Counted from the stretch's first letter, positions 38,701-47,190 are shown. The stretch is 64,000 nucleotides of DNA from Chloroflexota bacterium (GCA_012729765.1 JAAYCM010000025.1:81170-145169), one strand, 5' to 3'. Numbers and translations: made by a program. Notes: generated by a model not told the origin, from the sequence alone.

Positions 38701-39195
38701 TTAGAGTGTTGAATTGTCGCTGGACTCATCGACCGATTCGTCGGTCGATTGTTCGGCTTCAAGATTCACGTTGACGATGTGAATCTTCTGTTTCTGCACA
38801 AAGGGCAGTTCGATACGCAGGAAGCCGTCACGATAGCTGGCGGAGACTTCATCCCGTTTGACGGCGCGCGGCAGGTTGACCTCGGTGCGAAACTCGCCGA
38901 AACGGATCTCCATCTGGTGATAGGCACAGTCGGGGGCCGCCTTGAGATGGCGCACACCGCTGATAATAAGCTGCTGCCCCTGGAGCGTGACCGAGAAATC
39001 CTGGTCGCGCATTCCGGCGATCTCCACCAGGACGATCAGGCGGTCGGCCCGCTCATAGACATCGGTTGGGGGCTGCCACACGCTGGGGCGGCGGACCACG
39101 ATCCAGCGGCGCACCGCGCCGCCCGGCCCGACATCCAGGCCCACGTCGAACTCAGAACGTGGCAATCTACGCTTTGGAAAATTTTGATCAGACAT
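38701..39195 (-). CDS. Hsp20/alpha-crystallin family chaperone
   Basis: 164 aa from ATG 39195 (GTG 39201 is an alternative). The alpha-crystallin domain runs about 45-145: [29 protein letters not shown] and the C-terminal GFLRIELPF, ending in an Ile-x-Ile-like IHIVNVN segment for oligomer contacts. A basic N-terminal arm and an acidic, Ser-rich tail flank it. It holds unfolding proteins during stress. Its pairing with lon on one transcript joins holding and degradation of damaged proteins. Confidence 0.93.
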   Translation of the reverse strand: MSDQNFPKRRLPRSEFDVGLDVGPGGAVRRWIVVRRPSVWQPPTDVYERADRLIVLVEIAGMRDQDFSVTLQGQQLIISGVRHLKAAPDCAYHQMEIRFGEFRTEVNLPRAVKRDEVSASYRDGFLRIELPFVQKQKIHIVNVNLEAEQSTDESVDESSDNSTL

Positions 39196-39258
39196 GCTCA
39201 CCCCAAAAAAACACCGGGCAAATCGGTACGATTAAGCGCGCTGCGCCCGCTACGGTTG

Positions 39259-39287
39259 ATCTTATCACACCACCAGAACGCGCTCAA
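39259..39287 (-). promoter_or_regulatory. promoter of hsp20-lon
   Basis: Minus-strand TTGAGC (39282-39287), a 17-base spacer and TAAGAT (39259-39264). No CIRCE (TTAGCACTC) or HAIR inverted repeat is seen near it. Confidence 0.65.
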
Positions 39288-39325
39288 TAAGAGGCTCGAT
39301 AGAATGTTGAAACCGGAAGGATAAG

Positions 39326-39351
39326 GGCAGCCGGTAGGAATCCCGGCTGCC
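39326..39351. terminator. hairpin between divergent hsp20-lon and the CNMP gene
   Basis: GGCAGCCGG (39326-39334) / CCGGCTGCC (39343-39351) perfect 9-bp stem. It lies upstream of both genes and lacks a T run, so it may be an insulator or a leftover of an upstream terminator. Confidence 0.3.
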
Positions 39352-39408
39352 GCGTCTACCCTGGTTTTAGCAAAGCGCCGACGGCACGGCGAATATTTGG
39401 GCGGCAGT

Positions 39409-39437
39409 TTGCCGCTGCTGCGCACATCGTGTATGCT
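39409..39437 (+). promoter_or_regulatory. promoter of the cyclic-nucleotide-binding gene
   Basis: TTGCCG (39409-39414), a 17-base spacer and TATGCT (39432-39437), about 70 bases before ATG 39509. Confidence 0.5.
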
Positions 39438-39508
39438 TGTCACTTAGATGCATATGAGCACGTCGGCAGGGCAGGACCCTGGCGCGCCAGTCCTGGAGTC
39501 AACAAACG

Positions 39509-39964
39509 ATGTCACTCCTTGAGCTTCTTCGCACATCCGGCGTTTTCTATGGGCTGACCGACGCCCAGCTTGAGCGCGTGATCGGCATCAGCCAGGAAGA
39601 AATCTACGACGATGAGACGGTCGTCTTTCAGCAGGGCGCGGAAGGCGATCAGCTCTACATCATCAGCGCGGGCCAGGTCGAGGTGCTGGTCCGCAAGCGC
39701 CCGCACGAGCCGGCCCAGACGCAGGTCTACCTGGGGCGCGGGCAGGTCTTTGGCGAAATGGCGCTGCTCGACTACGGCCTGCGCTCCGCCACCATCCGCG
39801 CCAGCCGCGATCACACCGTGCTGCACACCATCAGCCGCGACGCCTTCAACGACCTGTGCAGCAGTGACACCGCCATCGGTTATATTGTCATGCGCAACCT
39901 GGCGCTGGACTTGTCGTTCAAGCTGCGCCACCGCAACCTGGACCTGGGGCCGGGCGGCGGCTAA
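39509..39964 (+). CDS. cyclic-nucleotide-binding domain protein
   Basis: 151 aa consisting of one cNMP-binding fold: FYGLTDAQLERVIGISQE, DDETVVFQQGAEGDQLYIISAGQVEV, the phosphate-binding cassette GRGQVFGEMALLDYGLRSATIRA near 75-97 with the conserved Arg, and a final helix. No HTH DNA-binding domain follows, so it is not a CRP-type regulator; it may be a sensor subunit. Likely co-transcribed with the 78-residue gene 25 bases downstream. Confidence 0.88.
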   Translation: MSLLELLRTSGVFYGLTDAQLERVIGISQEEIYDDETVVFQQGAEGDQLYIISAGQVEVLVRKRPHEPAQTQVYLGRGQVFGEMALLDYGLRSATIRASRDHTVLHTISRDAFNDLCSSDTAIGYIVMRNLALDLSFKLRHRNLDLGPGGG

Positions 39965-39989
39965 CTACCGGGCGAAGGAATGGGATTCG

Positions 39990-40226
39990 ATGATGACCTA
40001 TAAGGTAAGTTACGTCGTTCTGGGGGGCGAACATCCGGGCGCGATCGTGAACGAGTTCGAGCGCCCCGAAGTCGGGGGAAGGATCGAGATCGGCAAGTCG
40101 GTCTTCGAGATCATCGAGGTCTACGAAGTGATGCCGCCGCGCGGTGAATTCGCATTTCTGCATGCCACCGTCCGCCCGGTGCGGGCGACCGAGAGCACGC
40201 CCGAAGCGGGACAGGCGTCGCGCTGA
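39990..40226 (+). CDS. hypothetical small protein, 78 aa
   Basis: ATG 39990 follows AAGGA by 10 bases. The protein reads MMTYKVSYVVLGGEHPGAIV, then VGGRIEIGKSVFEIIEVYEV and a basic tail. It is a short beta-rich soluble domain with no motif I can name. The close position behind the cNMP-binding gene suggests a shared transcript. Confidence 0.6.
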   Translation: MMTYKVSYVVLGGEHPGAIVNEFERPEVGGRIEIGKSVFEIIEVYEVMPPRGEFAFLHATVRPVRATESTPEAGQASR

Positions 40227-40241
40227 GGCCGGCGGCCCGGC

Positions 40242-41000
40242 TTATAGCTCGTATTCCTTCAAATCCTCGGCCAGCGCCACCGGGCCGGTGAAGGTCGTTT
40301 GCGCCTCGTCCACCAACCGGTGCGGATCGGAATCCCCCACACGATAGTGAATCAGCTCAAGCTGCTGGACTCCGGCGGCGGCGGCTGTCTGACCGGCCTG
40401 GGCCGCGCTGGAATGTCCCGCGCTCCCGCCGGCGGCTTCGTGCAGCAGCAGATTGGCCCCGCACGCCAACTGCACGATATCCGGCGTTGGCTCGGTGTCG
40501 CCGGAATAGGCGACGATCCGCCCCGACGTCTTGACCTCGATCCGCAGGCCGATGGTGGGGATGAAGTGCCTGGTCGGCCAGGATGTGATGCGGAAATCTT
40601 CGTTCTCTAGCACGGGCTGGGCCGGCTGCTCGGCGACCGGATGGAAAACAACCGGGAAGAAGTCCGGCCAGGTGTCCCACAGGAAACTCTGCATCATGCG
40701 CTCGACACGGCACACGCAGTGATGCAGGCCGTAGACATTAAGGGTGCGCTGGTGGTGCAGCAGCCACATCTGCATCAGCAGGATCGGCACGCCCGCCACG
40801 TGATCGGGGTGGAAGTGTGTCAGGATCATATCGGTCAGCGCGCCGGGATGCACCGCGCAGCGCCGGAGCTTGACCAGCGGGTTCGAGCCGCAGTCCACCA
40901 GGATATTGCTGCCGTAATCGCCTTGCAGCAAAAAGTGAGTGTTGTCGTGCTCGGCATCCGAAACCGCCGCCGCCGAGCCAAAGATCACGAGACGGGCCAT
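40242..41000 (-). CDS. metallo-beta-lactamase fold hydrolase
   Basis: 252 aa from ATG 41000, AGGA eight bases before; ATG 41009 would add three residues. The zinc-binding motif THFHPDH is at 61-67, followed by a His in TRHFIPTIG, YSGDTEPTP with the bridging Asp, and LLLHEAAGG. LILTHFHPDHVAG and the terminal IHYRVGD fit ribonuclease Z-like or lactonase-like members. It lies 53 bases downstream of the ABC permease on the same strand; whether it belongs to that unit is unclear. Confidence 0.88.
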   Translation of the reverse strand: MARLVIFGSAAAVSDAEHDNTHFLLQGDYGSNILVDCGSNPLVKLRRCAVHPGALTDMILTHFHPDHVAGVPILLMQMWLLHHQRTLNVYGLHHCVCRVERMMQSFLWDTWPDFFPVVFHPVAEQPAQPVLENEDFRITSWPTRHFIPTIGLRIEVKTSGRIVAYSGDTEPTPDIVQLACGANLLLHEAAGGSAGHSSAAQAGQTAAAAGVQQLELIHYRVGDSDPHRLVDEAQTTFTGPVALAEDLKEYEL

Positions 41001-41053
41001 CGCACACATCCTGCCAATGAGCGCGCACCGGGCGCCGCTGAGAACGAGGCGCG

Positions 41054-42559
41054 CTAGAGCGTCAGAATTAACTCGACCACGCGCGGCGTGACGACCACTT
41101 CCAGAATCCCGGCCACGAGGATCAGCGGTGTCACCACGCCCACCCCGATCTTGACGGTGTCGCCCAGGGCGCGCAGCCACGCCTCGCCCACCGTCAGACC
41201 GTCCGGCGGGCGCGTCACGACGCTGCCCAGGCGCAGCGCCGCTGCCCCGGCCAGCACGATCGCCGGAATCTCGACGATGCCATGCGGGATCACGGCCATG
41301 AAGAACGGCAGCGGGCTGAGGTTCGAGGCTGCCACCAGCGCCAGGATGAAGCCCAGCACGGCGAACGGGATCATCGTCACTACCAGGCTCATCACGCCGA
41401 AGGTGAAGATCGCCAGCAGCGTCGCCAGGATCAGCGCGCGCAGGTTTTGCACGACGGCCAACACGATCAGGCCCGGTCGGCTTTGGCCCAGCTCGAACCA
41501 CGATTGCAGGTTTTCGAGCAGCGTGGCGTCGTTGGCCTCGAACTGATCGAGCGGCACATCCCAGCTTCCGGCGATGATCCAGCCCGCGATGAACGCCGCC
41601 ACCAGGCCGATCAGCACCACGCCCATCCCCTGCCGCAGCCGCCGCACCGCCGGGAACACGCTCAACTGGTACCACCGCTTCAGCGTCCAGGACTCACCGA
41701 CCGGCCCGCGCACCTGATCCCAGAAGGTGCGCCACGCCCAGCGCAGACTGATATGATCGAGCGAGCGGCCCAACAGCTCTTCGCGGTTGAAGATACGCGC
41801 GCCCATGCGGATTAGCAGCACGACCGTCACCAGCAGGCCCAGCACAATATACCACAGCAGGTAGCGCTGGTGCGGCTGGACCATGATCACGCTTTCGAGC
41901 ATGACCAGCATCGACACCGGGATGATGATGAAGCTGGAGAGCAGGTTCGCGGCGCGCGTCGAGGTGGTCTGGCTGGAGACGACGACCGCTCCCGTGACCA
42001 TCACCAACGCCTGCACGGTCGTCAGGCACACGATCTGCACGATCAGCATCAGCGGTGGACGCCACTGCTGCGCACCGAACACCAGCCCGCTGATGTAAAT
42101 CGTCAGCCCGGTATAGCTCGCCATCAGCGGCGGCAGCATCGCGGCGAACGCCTTACCCAGATACAGCTCGGTATTGGTCAGCGGGGTAGAGAGCAGCGGC
42201 TCCAGGCTGAGGCGCTCCTTCTCGCCCACGAACGTTTCGAGCGCGATCACCAGTGAGATCGACACCGGGAAGAAGCCGACGATCATCGGCATCAGCGGCA
42301 GCAGCGAGGGCAGCAGCGGCTCGGCCCCGTTCTTCTCGAAGAAGCCGATAAACAGCCGCGTCATGGCGTTCGCCAGCAGCGGGAAGATCAGCGTCAGCAA
42401 AAAGATCGGAACCATGATACGCCAGTCGCGCAGGCTGTCGCGCACTTCGCGGCGCGTCACGATCAGGGCGTTGCCCAGCGTGTATGCGATCCGTGCCCGG
42501 ACTCCCGGACGGGCAGCCACTGCCGGGGGCAGGTTAGCGGGCTTGCTGAGAGTTGCCAT
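41054..42559 (-). CDS. ABC-2 permease fused to a SpoIIM-like domain
   Basis: 501 aa with roughly 11 membrane helices. The N-terminal half follows the ABC-2 exporter pattern: RREVRDSLRDWRIMVPIFLL, VGEKERLSLEPLLSTPLTNTELYLGK, then several helices to about 275. The C-terminal half matches SpoIIM/DUF95: WELVLENLQ-like ENLQSWFELG, LRALILATLLAIFTFGVMSL and PHGIVEIPAIVLAGAAALRLG near 425, and IAGILEVVVTPRV-type VAGILEVVVTPRVV at the end. ATG overlaps the ATPase gene by 26 bases. The fusion is probably the membrane half of an exporter. Confidence 0.85.
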   Translation of the reverse strand: MATLSKPANLPPAVAARPGVRARIAYTLGNALIVTRREVRDSLRDWRIMVPIFLLTLIFPLLANAMTRLFIGFFEKNGAEPLLPSLLPLMPMIVGFFPVSISLVIALETFVGEKERLSLEPLLSTPLTNTELYLGKAFAAMLPPLMASYTGLTIYISGLVFGAQQWRPPLMLIVQIVCLTTVQALVMVTGAVVVSSQTTSTRAANLLSSFIIIPVSMLVMLESVIMVQPHQRYLLWYIVLGLLVTVVLLIRMGARIFNREELLGRSLDHISLRWAWRTFWDQVRGPVGESWTLKRWYQLSVFPAVRRLRQGMGVVLIGLVAAFIAGWIIAGSWDVPLDQFEANDATLLENLQSWFELGQSRPGLIVLAVVQNLRALILATLLAIFTFGVMSLVVTMIPFAVLGFILALVAASNLSPLPFFMAVIPHGIVEIPAIVLAGAAALRLGSVVTRPPDGLTVGEAWLRALGDTVKIGVGVVTPLILVAGILEVVVTPRVVELILTL

Positions 42560-43487
42560 CTTGTTCGTGCCCCTCGTCTTCTTCCACGATCTGGAGATAA
42601 ATCTCTTCGAGCGTTTGCGAGACTTCGCTGAGCGTGACGACGTCCAGCCCCAGCCCGGCCAGCCGCCGGATCACCTGGGGATTGTCGCGCTCCGGCTGCG
42701 GCGTGCGGAAGCGCAGCCAGCGCTCGCCCTGCTCGACCACCTCGACCATCTGGCCGATCTCGGCGCTGGCCCCGTTGAGCTGCTGCGCGAGGTGCAGCTC
42801 CATCAGCGGCGCGCCAACGAAACGCTGCGACAGCTCGCGGAATGTGCCGTTGGCGATGATGCGCCCCTTGCGGATCACGGCGATCCGGTCGGCCAACGCC
42901 TGCGCTTCGGTCAGGTTGTGCGTGGTCAGCACAATCGTCCGCTCCTCGCGCTGCAAAGCCCGGATCGACTCGCGCACCAGCCGCGCGCTCTGCGGGTCCA
43001 TCGCGGATGTCGGCTCGTCGAGCAGCAGCACGGACGGATCGTGCAGCATGGCCCGCACCAGCGCCAGCTTTTGCTTCATGCCCTTCGAATACTCGCCCAG
43101 CCGCCGGTCGTAGGCGTCGCCCAGGCCGAAGTGTTCCATCAACTGGCGCGGGCGGTTCAGGCGTTCTTCAGTGGGCAGGTGGTAGACGCGCGCGAAGAAG
43201 TCGAGATACTCGATCCCCTTCATACGCTCATACAGCCCGTGCTGCTCGGTGAGCACGCCGACCATCGCGCGGACCTGCGCCGGCTGCTGCACCACGTCAT
43301 AGCCGGCCACGCGCGCCCAGCCGGACGTCGGCTGCAAGATCGAAGTCAGCATGCGAACAGTGGTGGTTTTCCCGGCCCCATTCGGCCCCAGGATGGCGAA
43401 GATCGTACCCGGCTCAACCGTGAGGGTGATACGGTCCACCGCCAGGAACGCGCCGAACCGCTTGGTCAACTCATAGGTTTCAATCAT
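42534..43487 (-). CDS. ABC transporter ATP-binding protein
   Basis: 317 aa. Walker A is GPNGAGKTTT near 33-42; Q loop, then the signature YSKGMKQKLALVRAML near 135; Walker B VLLLDEPTSAMDP; H loop LTTHNLTEA. The last 90 residues form the small C-terminal extension common to ABC-2 family ATPases (DrrA-like). It powers the adjoining ABC-2/SpoIIM permease. The start is ATG 43487 with TGGAT before it and no strong SD. Confidence 0.95.
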   Translation of the reverse strand: MIETYELTKRFGAFLAVDRITLTVEPGTIFAILGPNGAGKTTTVRMLTSILQPTSGWARVAGYDVVQQPAQVRAMVGVLTEQHGLYERMKGIEYLDFFARVYHLPTEERLNRPRQLMEHFGLGDAYDRRLGEYSKGMKQKLALVRAMLHDPSVLLLDEPTSAMDPQSARLVRESIRALQREERTIVLTTHNLTEAQALADRIAVIRKGRIIANGTFRELSQRFVGAPLMELHLAQQLNGASAEIGQMVEVVEQGERWLRFRTPQPERDNPQVIRRLAGLGLDVVTLSEVSQTLEEIYLQIVEEDEGHEQDGNSQQAR

Positions 43488-43536
43488 CCACTACGCCGCT
43501 TTCTACTCTGCTACCGGCTAACATCCCACCCATTTC

Positions 43537-43565
43537 ATTGTATGCTCGGCCTGGGCGTGCTCCAA
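43537..43565 (-). promoter_or_regulatory. promoter of the ABC exporter operon
   Basis: Minus-strand TTGGAG (43560-43565), a 17-base spacer and TACAAT (43537-43542), about 50 bases before the ATPase start. Confidence 0.55.
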
Positions 43566-43610
43566 GGGCCGATCTCATGAATTATTTCTGAAAAAGTGCA
43601 CCTGGCGCGC

Positions 43611-43639
43611 AAAAGCCCGCCACAGGGCTGTGTGCGGGC
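43611..43639 (-). terminator. terminator downstream of lgt
   Basis: GCCCGC (43615-43620) / GCGGGC (43634-43639) with inner CACA/TGTG pairs; on the minus strand the stem is followed by TTTT. It stands 140 bases past the lgt stop, before the ABC operon promoter. Confidence 0.5.
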
Positions 43640-43669
43640 CAGATTCACACGTTTATCAACTGCCTGCCA

Positions 43670-43717
43670 GGGTAGGGCGATGCTTGCCTCGCCCGTCGGG
43701 TAGGGCTTGCCCTACCC
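43670..43717. repeat. GGGTAGGGC direct and inverted repeats
   Basis: GGGTAGGGC occurs at 43670-43678 and 43698-43706, and its complement GCCCTACCC at 43709-43717, making a perfect 9-bp hairpin with TT loop. It looks like a small palindromic dispersed element in the 290-base spacer. Confidence 0.4.
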
Positions 43718-43779
43718 CTACGGCACGACATGGTCGCCTTCCACTGACATGTCCCCAACTGAGCAGCACATGACAGCCT

Positions 43780-44676
43780 CTACCGCTGCGACGCGCGCCG
43801 GGGCTTCTCGGATGTTTGCTGGCCGGGGCGCAGCCGCGTCCGGATCGCGTCGCGGTGACGGTAGATCAGCAGCGCGGCGGCCAACACCGCCACCAGCCCG
43901 CTGAACACCTGCGAGACGTTCACCCCACCGGCCATCGCCACCTCGAGCCGCAGAAACTCCAGGAAAAAGCGCGCGGTCGGGTAGGCCACCAGGTACATCA
44001 GCAGAAAATCGCCCTTCTTCAGCCGGTCGCGGAAGTTGAGCCAGAGATAGAGCAGCACGCCCAGCGTCAGCAGGTTCCACAGCGACTCGTAGAGAAACAG
44101 CGGGTGAAAGTGCGTATACTCGGCGTACTCCAGCGGCGGATTCTCGATACGCAGCCCCCAGGGCAGATCGGTCGGCCCGCCGTACAGCTCCTCGTTGACG
44201 TAGTTGGCCCAGCGCCCGATCGCCTGCCCCAACAGCACCACCACCGCGCCGATGTCCAGCCACGAGAGCAGGTCAAGCCGGTTGCGCCGCACGTAGATCA
44301 GAATGCCCAGTATCCCGCCGATCACCGCCCCGAAGATCGACAGCCCACCGTTCCACACGATCAGCGGCCCATCGTGCAGATCGAAGAAGTTCTCCAGATA
44401 CCAGGCCGTATCGCGCCCCGCCTCGACCGAGGAGATCGACGGGAACAGCACATGCCAGGCCCGCGCGAAGATCACGCCCAGCACCACAACCCACATCAGG
44501 CCGTTCCAGACATGATCGGAGTCTTTGTCGTCGCGGCGCGCCATCCACGCGGCCAGGGCTGCCGCCGCGATGATGCCCAGTACGATGATCAACCCATAGA
44601 AATGCAGGGTCGGATTGATGGTGATCCCCAGGATTTCGAAGGGGCCGATCTCGACCCCGCGCCGGTCCCAGTTCAT
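43780..44676 (-). CDS. lgt: prolipoprotein diacylglyceryl transferase
   Basis: 298 aa with seven helices expected. The Lgt signature GRWANYVNEELYGGPTDLPW lies near 148-167 and the catalytic HPLFLYESLWNLL near 185. It attaches diacylglycerol to the lipobox cysteine of lipoproteins such as the one at 30840-31706, in the cytoplasmic membrane. ATG overlaps the stop of the CDP-alcohol phosphotransferase gene by four bases. Confidence 0.96.
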   Translation of the reverse strand: MNWDRRGVEIGPFEILGITINPTLHFYGLIIVLGIIAAAALAAWMARRDDKDSDHVWNGLMWVVVLGVIFARAWHVLFPSISSVEAGRDTAWYLENFFDLHDGPLIVWNGGLSIFGAVIGGILGILIYVRRNRLDLLSWLDIGAVVVLLGQAIGRWANYVNEELYGGPTDLPWGLRIENPPLEYAEYTHFHPLFLYESLWNLLTLGVLLYLWLNFRDRLKKGDFLLMYLVAYPTARFFLEFLRLEVAMAGGVNVSQVFSGLVAVLAAALLIYRHRDAIRTRLRPGQQTSEKPRRASQR

Positions 44677-45305
44677 GGTGATACGCCCCTTTCGCGCTCA
44701 TTCAGCGCCCGGTGAACATACCAGATGCGTTGAAACGTCGTGATGTGGGTGCCGATTGCCAGAATCCAGACGCCGATCTCGACGTAGCCGGTGAGCAGCA
44801 TCAGCAGAATGGTGATCGTGCGTTCCATGCGGGTGAACAGCCCGATCTTGCAGTCCAGGCCCAGCCCCTCGGCCCGCGCGCGCGTATAGCTGACCAGCAG
44901 CGATCCGAGCAGCGCCAGGACGCTGACCACCATCGCAACGTGGTTGTTGGCCTCGCTGAAATAGTAGGCCAGCCCCATGAAGATGAAGCCGTCGGCATAG
45001 CGGTCGAGCGTGGAGTCGAAGAACGCGCCGAATTTGCCGGTGCGCTGCATGGCCCGCGCGACTGCCCCATCCAGCGCGTCGAGCGGCGTCCCGGCCAGCA
45101 GAATCAGCCCGCCCGCGAACAGGTTGCCGCGCGCGATGACGACCGCCGCGATTGCGACGATCACCAGCCCGATGAACGTGATCAGGTCGGGATGGACGTG
45201 CAGCGCATAGAGCCGCCGGCCCAGGTAGGACGTGAGGCCGCCGGTGTAGAAGCGCACGGCGTCGGTCAGGGTATTGAAGCGTGGAGACGGTTTGGGAGAT
45301 GTCAT
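44673..45305 (-). CDS. CDP-alcohol phosphatidyltransferase
   Basis: 210 aa with about six membrane helices. The catalytic motif is complete: Asp79-Gly80, Ala83-Arg84, Gly93, Asp97 and Asp101 in LDGAVARAMQRTGKFGAFFD and the following STLD. It joins a CDP-linked lipid to an alcohol such as glycerol phosphate or inositol phosphate. Its coupling to lgt suits supply of phosphatidylglycerol, the lipid donor for Lgt, but the alcohol is not certain. Confidence 0.92.
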   Translation of the reverse strand: MTSPKPSPRFNTLTDAVRFYTGGLTSYLGRRLYALHVHPDLITFIGLVIVAIAAVVIARGNLFAGGLILLAGTPLDALDGAVARAMQRTGKFGAFFDSTLDRYADGFIFMGLAYYFSEANNHVAMVVSVLALLGSLLVSYTRARAEGLGLDCKIGLFTRMERTITILLMLLTGYVEIGVWILAIGTHITTFQRIWYVHRALNERERGVSP

Positions 45306-45388
45306 GATAACCTGCTTTTTTGCCTATCGGATCGTTCTGCCGGGCCTGATCTTCGCCCGGATGGCGCGCTTGCTGCTAAAGTTAACCC

Positions 45389-45417
45389 TTTACAATCCGC
45401 CGGGGGTCGGGTACACT
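45389..45417 (+). promoter_or_regulatory. promoter of tRNA-Pro
   Basis: TTTACA (45389-45394), a 17-base spacer and TACACT (45412-45417), start near 45424, six bases before the tRNA. Confidence 0.75.
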
Positions 45418-45429
45418 ACTCACTGTATT

Positions 45430-45504
45430 CGGGGCGTAGCGCAGTCTGGCTAGCGCGCACCGTTCGGGTCGGTGAGGTCCCCGGTTCAAATCCGGGCGCC
45501 CCGA
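45430..45504 (+). tRNA. tRNA-Pro (anticodon CGG)
   Basis: 75 nt. Acceptor CGGGGCG (45430-45436) / CGCCCCG (45497-45503), discriminator A. The anticodon stem CACCG/CGGTG encloses TTCGGGT with anticodon CGG; the T arm is CCCGG-TTCAAAT-CCGGG. CCA is not encoded (CAG follows). Confidence 0.93.
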
Positions 45505-45509
45505 CAGCC

Positions 45510-45537
45510 ATCCTGGTCAACACGGCCAGGATTTTTT
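45510..45537 (+). terminator. intrinsic terminator after tRNA-Pro
   Basis: ATCCTGG / CCAGGAT perfect 7-bp stem, then TTTTTT. It ends six bases from the mazG stop on the opposite strand. Confidence 0.85.
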
Positions 45538-45542
45538 GTTAT

Positions 45543-46643
45543 CTACAGCCCGTTGGCCTTGGCCTGGTCCCACAGCGTGTCCATCTCGGCCAGCGTCATC
45601 TCGTCCAGGGCGCGGCCCTGGCGTTCGGCTTCCTGCTCGATATAGCTGAAGCGCCGGTAGAAGCGCGCGTTGCTGCCGCGCAGCGCCGACTCCGGCTCGA
45701 CATCCAGCCAGCGCGCCAGGTTCACAGCGGCGAACAGCAGATCACCGACCTCGCCCGCACGCGCCTCGGCATCCTCGGCGGTCAGCACTTCCTCGATCTC
45801 TTCATAGAGCTTGGCGATCACCGGCTCGACCGTGTCCCAGTCGAAATTGACACGCGCCGCGCGGTCCTGGTAACTGAACGCCTGTGACAGCGCGGGCAGT
45901 GACTTCGGCACGCCGTCCAGCCGTGACTGGCGTGTTTTCTGCTTCTCCACCTGCTTCAGCCGGTCCCAGTTGACTTTCACATCCTGGTCATCCTGGACCT
46001 CGGTCGTGCCCCACACGTGCGGATGCCGCCGGACGATCTTCTCGTCGATGGCGGCGATCACGTCGGCCATGCGGAATTCGCCTGCGTCTACCGCGATCTG
46101 GCTGTGCAGCACGATCTGGAGCAGCAGATCGCCCAGTTCCTCGCGCAGCGCGCCCACGTCGCCGCTGTCCAGCGCGTCGAGCACCTCATAGGTTTCTTCG
46201 AGCAGATAGGGGCGCAGCGATTGGTGCGTCTGCTTGCGATCCCAGGGGCAGCCTTCGGGCGCGCGCAGATGCGCGATCGTGTCCTGGAAGCGCTCAAGGC
46301 TGCTCGGCACGGCCAGCGGCGGAACATACAGCGCCCCCTCGCCATCCAGCGCGGCACGCTGCAGCTCGCCTAACAGCGCGGGAGCCGCCGCAGCGCCAGT
46401 GTCGCTGAAGTGCACCAGGCGCAGCGCGTGTGTGGCGGGATATTGGTTGAGCAGCACTTGCTGAAGATCGCTCAAATGCTCGGCGCGCACCGGCACCACC
46501 AGCGCGGCAACATCCGGATTGAGCGGGGGATGGTACAGCCCGGCGAAGGCACCGGCATCGAGCAGTTGCAAACCGGGGAGATCGTCCAGGTCCAGCGCAC
46601 GCAGGGCCGGCTCGATCCGATGAGCACTCGCAAACATAGCCAT
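45543..46643 (-). CDS. mazG: MazG nucleoside triphosphate pyrophosphohydrolase with N-terminal extension
   Basis: 366 aa from ATG 46643. Residues about 120-365 are tandem MazG modules: LRAPEGCPWDRKQTHQSLRP, EETYEVLDALDSGD, the metal-binding EELGDLLLQIVLHSQIA, then DLLFAAVNLARWLD of the second module. MazG removes pyrophosphate from nucleoside triphosphates or ppGpp. The first 115 residues (HPPLNPDVAALVVPVRAEHL, LLNQYPATHALRLVHF) resemble the C-terminal half of the tetrapyrrole-type methylase domain often fused to MazG in this phylum, without its SAM-binding half. Confidence 0.88.
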   Translation of the reverse strand: MAMFASAHRIEPALRALDLDDLPGLQLLDAGAFAGLYHPPLNPDVAALVVPVRAEHLSDLQQVLLNQYPATHALRLVHFSDTGAAAAPALLGELQRAALDGEGALYVPPLAVPSSLERFQDTIAHLRAPEGCPWDRKQTHQSLRPYLLEETYEVLDALDSGDVGALREELGDLLLQIVLHSQIAVDAGEFRMADVIAAIDEKIVRRHPHVWGTTEVQDDQDVKVNWDRLKQVEKQKTRQSRLDGVPKSLPALSQAFSYQDRAARVNFDWDTVEPVIAKLYEEIEEVLTAEDAEARAGEVGDLLFAAVNLARWLDVEPESALRGSNARFYRRFSYIEQEAERQGRALDEMTLAEMDTLWDQAKANGL

Positions 46644-46713
46644 CACGATTCTTTCTGCGTGGTCGTTGGCGATTCACCAGCGATCATCGCGCAAACGCCT
46701 GATTAACGGCAAA

Positions 46714-46752
46714 CAGGCAAGACCCCGGCCCGGTTGGGCGGGATTTTGCCTG
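46714..46752 (-). terminator. hairpin terminator after rpsI
   Basis: Minus-strand CAGGCAA ... TTGCCTG with inner TCCCG/CCGGGG pairing, followed by TTTG. It would end the ribosomal transcript before mazG. Confidence 0.45.
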
Positions 46753-46780
46753 CTCAGTCGCAAACGGGAAGCCGGTCGGC

Positions 46781-47173
46781 TTAACGCTTGGTGTAGGTCG
46801 GGGCCTTACGTGCACGCTTGAGGCCCGGCTTCTTGCGTTCCTTGACGCGCGGATCGCGCGAGAGGAAGTCGAACTGCCGAAGCTGCGAGCGCCATTCCGG
46901 CTCGATCTCGACCAGCGCGCGGGCGATCCCAAGCTGGATCGCGTCCCGCTGGCCGGTCGGGCCGCCGCCGTGAACCTTCACGGTGACGTTGTACGCCCCT
47001 TCGTGGCCGACGGTGCGCAGCGGCGCGAGCGCGATATCGAGATCGCCTTCACGCGCGAGATAGACATCGCCGGGCTTGTCGTTTACGACAATCGTGCCGT
47101 TACCACCCGGCCAAAGCCGAACCCGCGCAGTCGAGCTCTTCCGACGACCGATTCCTTCATAATAGTCAGCCAT
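46781..47173 (-). CDS. rpsI: 30S ribosomal protein S9
   Basis: 130 aa, normal length. YYEGIGRRKSSTARVRLWPG opens it; GGGPTGQRDAIQLGIARAL lies mid-protein and the C-terminal tail ends in KAPTYTKR, the basic extension that reaches the P-site tRNA. Placed 17 bases after rplM, the usual L13-S9 pair. Confidence 0.97.
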   Translation of the reverse strand: MADYYEGIGRRKSSTARVRLWPGGNGTIVVNDKPGDVYLAREGDLDIALAPLRTVGHEGAYNVTVKVHGGGPTGQRDAIQLGIARALVEIEPEWRSQLRQFDFLSRDPRVKERKKPGLKRARKAPTYTKR

Positions 47174-47190
47174 GTTTTTTCCTCTTGATC

